This document shows positions 60,401 to 64,000 of a DNA stretch of 64,000 nucleotides, one piece after another. Under the pieces are notes generated by a model. It saw only the letters and a program-made list of their open reading frames with translations. It searched no databases and had not been told where the DNA came from. The translations under genes and the position numbers were made by a program. Each line of letters opens with the position of its first letter. The first letter of the stretch is position 1. The stretch is taken from assembly GCA_964247055.1 (NCBI GenBank), contig OZ176057.1, positions 3,844,001 to 3,908,000 of the forward strand, read 5' to 3'. This DNA comes from Paragordius varius (taxonomy: Eukaryota > Nematomorpha).

Positions 60401-63400
60401 ATTCTATATGAATTCGAGGTTAAATTTTAAAACCTGCCAAATTTTATTTTTACTAATATATAAATGTATATGTATATGCCTATATTTTCCCCTTTTTTCT
60501 AATAACAAGTCAAGTGAAATATCAATTGTGACAAGGTTTCCTTTTACAATTTTTATGCGTGTATTTTTGTGTGTTCTGAAACTATTTGACATATTAATTA
60601 ATATCATGATGTATTACATTACATAAAATTACATATACTTATTTAATAACTATATAATTATCTAGGGATTTATTAATCATACATACAATACAATAATATA
60701 TAGATAGATATAGTATAAAAATTAATTGAAGTAAGGTCACTTTTTACTAATTCAAGATTATGGCGCAACTAATTATATTATTATCTTTTTCTATTTTTAA
60801 ACCTTTTTTAGCATTAATCTTGAAATTTTCCGATTTTTGATAAGCTGAAATTTAAGAAGTTTTTTCTCCAAATAAATTAGTGATTCTATTTTTAATATAT
60901 ACTCCCCATAAACCCTTGATTATTTACCATTATTTTATTTAATTCAAATTAAAGTTTCGCCTTATAGCATCTCTTGTTGCCTTATTATATAAATTTGGAA
61001 AATCTTAAATATATTTCCAAATTTATATGCTTTCATCCTTATTTTATTTATATTAACTCTTTAAAAAAACATTATTGTTAATAGAAAGTTGGGTCTTAAT
61101 ATTTGTAAAATTTTATAAAAGAAAGAAAAATCAAGTGTTATCGTAGGATTTATTAATTTTATCCCTACAATCTTAAAAATTTAGTATTAATGGTTGGTAA
61201 AAATATATTACAACTGCTTAAACTCTACAACAAAATATTGGGAACTTAAAGATATTTAATACGCCGAAAGTTATACAAATTTTGATCAAAAACATATGGA
61301 TTTTACCTTTTAGGGCTTTTTGTTTTTAGTCCTATTATCTTATTGTATAGCTGGAAAAGGGTGAATGAATTTTTTTGGACATTAATAGAATTATATTTTC
61401 AAACACCAGGCCATTTATTTTAAAATATCTATTAATCTATGATATTGGGCCAAATTTTATAATATAAATATGGCTTTCAAGTCCCATTATACAAAAAATA
61501 AATTTACAGTAGCGCATGATAACAAATTACAAATGGTTGAAAAATAAAGATTTCTCCCCTGTTAAGAGGACAAACCTTTTACTATACCATACGCTACTAC
61601 AGTAACAACCAAATATTTATTTAATATAATATAATATTTGAATTGTGTGTGCATTATTAGGTTCCATAACTATCCCGATCTACATAGCTTACTATTTGTT
61701 TGATGTTGGCCTATTTCCCCACGAATACAATGGCTGTTTAACGCTTATGCTCGTAACTTTCCTCAACAATATGGCAGGTCTTGGTGCGGGTTATTCCATT
61801 TTGGGTATTGCTTTGGATCGCTATTATGCCGTGGTCAGACCCTTTAGTAGAAGATTAACACAGATATATGTTGGACCAATCATAGGTGTTATCTGGGCCA
61901 TATCATGCCTAATTAGTTTACCCATCATCATTATACAGAGTCATAGGCACCGGATTTTATCGCGCCTACATGCTCAGGGAATAGGTATATAAATGTTTTT
62001 AACATTAGAATCTGGTGTTTAAACTCATTTTTTGCCTCTTATTGGACCTTCACTAGTTATATTTGGTTTATCGTTCCTTTTTTGCAAAATCAAAATGCAT
62101 CGGCATAAATGTTTTTAGTCAGATAGTTGCGTTTGACTTTAATTTATTAATTAAATATATAGTTTAATGTAACATTGGTACAAATATAAGCAATGTTTGC
62201 AAAAAAGAGGGTTAATTTTTTTAACAAAAATTTTTTTTCCTGAGATAGCTTATGACCAGCGAATTCATTTGCCGCAAAAAATTTTATTTGTTGACGACCT
62301 ATTTTTTGTAATATTGAGAAATCGAAATCGTAATTAATAATAATTAGGGATAAACCAAAAAATAATGATAAAATTTGACATATTATGGTTTACTATCCTA
62401 TGAGATATTTCCAATAATAGCCTAAAATCATATAGTTAGGGTTTCTAAAAAATTTAAGCTCAAAAGATGGCGTTTTTAACGCACTTAAAAGACAAATTTT
62501 TTTTATAACTATATTCAAATAATTATTTTAATTATATACTAGCTAAACTCACTATTAAAATCTTAACATTCATATTTTATTTATTAAAAAACATATATTA
62601 AAATAAAACCAAAAAATATTTTTTCCTATTTTTGTCATCTGGATTATGAGTGTATAAAAATTTTATTCTGTTTTATTTTGGAATCTCACATGAATGGGAA
62701 TTATAAAGTATATAATTTATGCAAAATAGCATTTAAAAGTAGGGAATATCAACCAATATATCCCTGTAGCAAGTCTGTTATAAGACAACTTATGTTGGGA
62801 TTTCTACGGATTGTTAGTTGAAATTCCACAACTTTTAAATCCTCTTTTACATAAATTATATAGTTTATAATTCCCACTCATGTAAGATTACAAAATAAAA
62901 CAGTTTAAATTTATTATACACTCATAAACCAGATGCAAAAAAATGAAAAAGATAAAAAACAATATTTTTTGGTTTTATTTTGATATTTAAGTTTTTTTTA
63001 CTGATTAAAACATGTATGTTAGATTCTAATAGTGAGTTTAGCTAGTATATAATTAATTTAAAAAAATTATTTTAATATCGTTTCATAAAATTTTTTCGTC
63101 TTTTAAATGTGTTAAAAGAAAAACGCCATCTTTTGACTTGAGATTTTATAGAAACCCTAACTATATGATTTTAGGCTATTTATATATTGATAATATTTCC
63201 TAAAATGATAATAAACCATAATATCCCAAATTTTATCAGCCCGATTTCGATTTTCTCTCAATATCAAAAACTAGGTCGTCAACAAATAAAATTTTTTGCG
63301 GCAAATAAATTCGCTTGTCATAAGCTATCTTATGCAAAAAAAACATTTTGTAAAAATTTTTTTGCACACAGTGTAAGTATGCATGACTAGTTCCTCAATA

Positions 63401-64000
63401 AGTATTGCCACATTGCATATAAAGAAAAGTGGAATATAATTAGGCTATAGTTTATCTGTTTTTTTACTACTATTAGCCAAAAACATTACTGTATAAGCTA
63501 TCCGGCAATATAAAACTAGCAACGCATACTTATTACACCTCAAGAACATTTCGAATTCACCCTAAAACTAATATACCTTATCATCATTAATATAAAATAT
63601 TTCTTTATGGTATAGCTTTTTATTTTTTCTGTTTTATGTTAATTTTAAACATATAAAAAATATAAGTATCATTTGATATTTAAAAACACATTATTTTAGG
63701 GTAAATTTGAATTGTTCAAGGGTGAATTTGAAGTGTAAATGTTAAATATATTTTTTAACACATACTCTATTTCAAAACATTTAGTTTTTGACAAGCAAAC
63801 TGAAAAATCATGTGAACTTAATGCAATAGAACACCGTGTCTTACTATATTTTCAAGTGGTTGTTGGATGTGCCTTACCTATTGCCATAACCTTGGGCCTA
63901 TACATAAATATGGGGTATAAACTTTGGGTCTCGACCAAAATTGTTTCGCTTTTGGCCGCTAGTGGTTTATCACGAACACCCTCTTCTTACAATAATGATA
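52193..64000 (+). CDS. Rhodopsin-class G protein-coupled receptor, 3' part beyond window
   Basis: Plasma-membrane seven-helix receptor; ligand unknown. Exons 52193-52748, 61661-61984 and 63785 to the window edge join in phase 1 throughout. The ATG at 52193 gives a hydrophobic signal-peptide-like start (MLILILYCCALIDLQC) and an extracellular tail of about 135 residues with glycosylation sites NSS and NFS. TM1 about 137-162 carries the conserved Asn (N154). TM2 runs NYYVLALSTCYLMSG into SITIPIYIAYYL across intron 1. C211 precedes TM3, which ends in DRY (238-240, ALDRYYAVVRPF). W264 is in TM4. C303 in loop 2 can pair with C211. TM5 has P325. Intron 1 is 8.9 kb; intron 2 is made largely of transposable elements. 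TM2 lacks the usual LAxxD aspartate, reading ALSTCYL. Confidence 0.9.
55342..55920 (-). mobile_element. TTAA-family MITE, copy 3 (GPCR intron 1)
   Basis: Reverse orientation: right end GTTGTATCCAAGTGTTAA (55920), with CAGGCCTGGGGTATCCAAC inside. The left end is degraded after TTAATTCAAATTGGG. The full-length internal order is preserved, including CGCCATTTTTATTTTACAAA. Confidence 0.75.
56083..56172. mobile_element. Fragment of CAGTATGA MITE family
   Basis: GTATAAGTATACATTGCTAG then TTTGCCAAATAGTAAATAC matches the left arm of 14913-15095. The right arm is missing. GPCR intron 1. Confidence 0.6.
57408..57437. repeat. (TA)n microsatellite
   Basis: TA run in GPCR intron 1. Confidence 0.85.
57845..58270 (+). 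mobile_element. Diverged TTAA-family MITE, copy 4 (GPCR intron 1)
   Basis: Starts near ACCGATTCAAATTGGAGG, contains TTGATATTACTTATTTTTGG and GTCAACATGAAATGACATGTG blocks, and ends ATTAAAATTGAAGTGTTTT. It lacks the central AAAATGGCG block and the exact TTAA ends. Confidence 0.55.
58271..61660. other. Remainder of GPCR intron 1
   Basis: No supported exon, RNA gene or element with recognisable ends. A CCCCTCCCCCCC tract lies near 59891. Frames such as 59554-59754 and 60404-60607 show no family features. Confidence 0.4.
62190..63370. mobile_element. 1.2-kb foldback element (GPCR intron 2)
   Basis: Two arms of about 580 bp in inverted orientation. GAGATAGCTTATGACCAGCG (about 62241) pairs with TTGTCATAAGCTATCTTA (about 63316). 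CATATAGTTAGGGTTTCT (62431) pairs with AGAAACCCTAACTATATG (63150), and ACTAGCTAAACTCACTATTA (62538) with TAATAGTGAGTTTAGCTAGT (63028). The centre lies near 62780. No coding capacity; the ends are approximate. Confidence 0.8.
63370..63532. mobile_element. Palindromic MITE of the CAGTATGA family (diverged)
   Basis: AGTGTAAGTATGCATGACTAG at the left pairs imperfectly with CTAGCAACGCATACTTATTAC at the right. Unit order resembles 14913-15095. It abuts the foldback element on its left. Confidence 0.6.
63540..63745. mobile_element. Iteron MITE (TACCATTT family), copy 7, beside GPCR exon 3
   Basis: The right end has GGGTAAATTTGAATTG, TTCAAGGGTGAATTTGAAG, TGTAAATG iterations. The left terminus is truncated (only CGAATTCACCC remains). 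It ends about 40 bp before the exon 3 acceptor (63784), so it may supply part of the branch-point region. Confidence 0.75.

Noticed and set aside
62190-63390. Frames in GPCR intron 2 (for example 63187-63390)
   Set aside because: They lie in the arms of a foldback element and are not conserved in the opposite arm.
1-64000. tRNA, rRNA and CRISPR-like arrays
   Set aside because: No cloverleaf-like segment with a proper TPsiC box, no rRNA stretch, and the regular repeats found are eukaryotic transposon iterons or Helitron units.

Overview
The window reads as nuclear DNA of an intron-rich, very AT-rich animal (I estimate about three quarters A+T by eye). All five protein genes I can name are eukaryotic and interrupted by GT-AG introns. 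Their divergence and asparagine-rich insertions suggest a fast-evolving invertebrate. A flatworm-like animal is possible, but the sequence alone does not settle the phylum.

Genes, left to right: (1) a p107/p130-type retinoblastoma pocket protein on the minus strand (12072 down past 102; 15 phase-consistent exons, C-terminus beyond the left edge); (2) the mRNA-export adaptor Aly/REF on the plus strand (19676-21587, six exons); (3) eIF3 subunit G on the minus strand (34109-30880, eight exons); (4) COQ7/CLK-1 demethoxyubiquinone hydroxylase on the plus strand (about 34151-37647), divergent from eIF3G with only some 40 bp between the start codons; (5) a rhodopsin-class GPCR on the plus strand (52193 to the right edge, three exons visible, TM1 to about TM5). 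A possible terminal exon of an unidentified gene lies at 50936-51097. The genes have unrelated roles (cell cycle, mRNA export, translation initiation, ubiquinone synthesis, signalling); only eIF3G and COQ7 look physically coupled, through a shared promoter.

Most of the remaining sequence is transposon-derived. There are two Helitron tandem arrays (26572-28254 plus; 46678-49509 minus) with recognisable rolling-circle ends, and a decayed third (28507-about 29590). A hAT element with perfect ends and 8-bp target duplication lies at 23113-25214, and a decayed LINE 3' end at 29590-30430. Several families of short inverted-repeat elements (MITEs) and kilobase palindromes fill introns and intergenic DNA. 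One MITE family carries 21-bp iterated TTCAA...TTGAA sites and often sits within 60 bp of splice sites. I saw no convincing tRNA or rRNA gene, CRISPR array, retrovirus-like element or Polinton.

The most unusual structures are the Helitron concatemers (five tandem units in one, with multiple 5' ends and a single 3' end), which have a higher-order repeat pattern and an apparent unequal-crossover unit, one of them nested inside an iteron-bearing inverted-repeat element.
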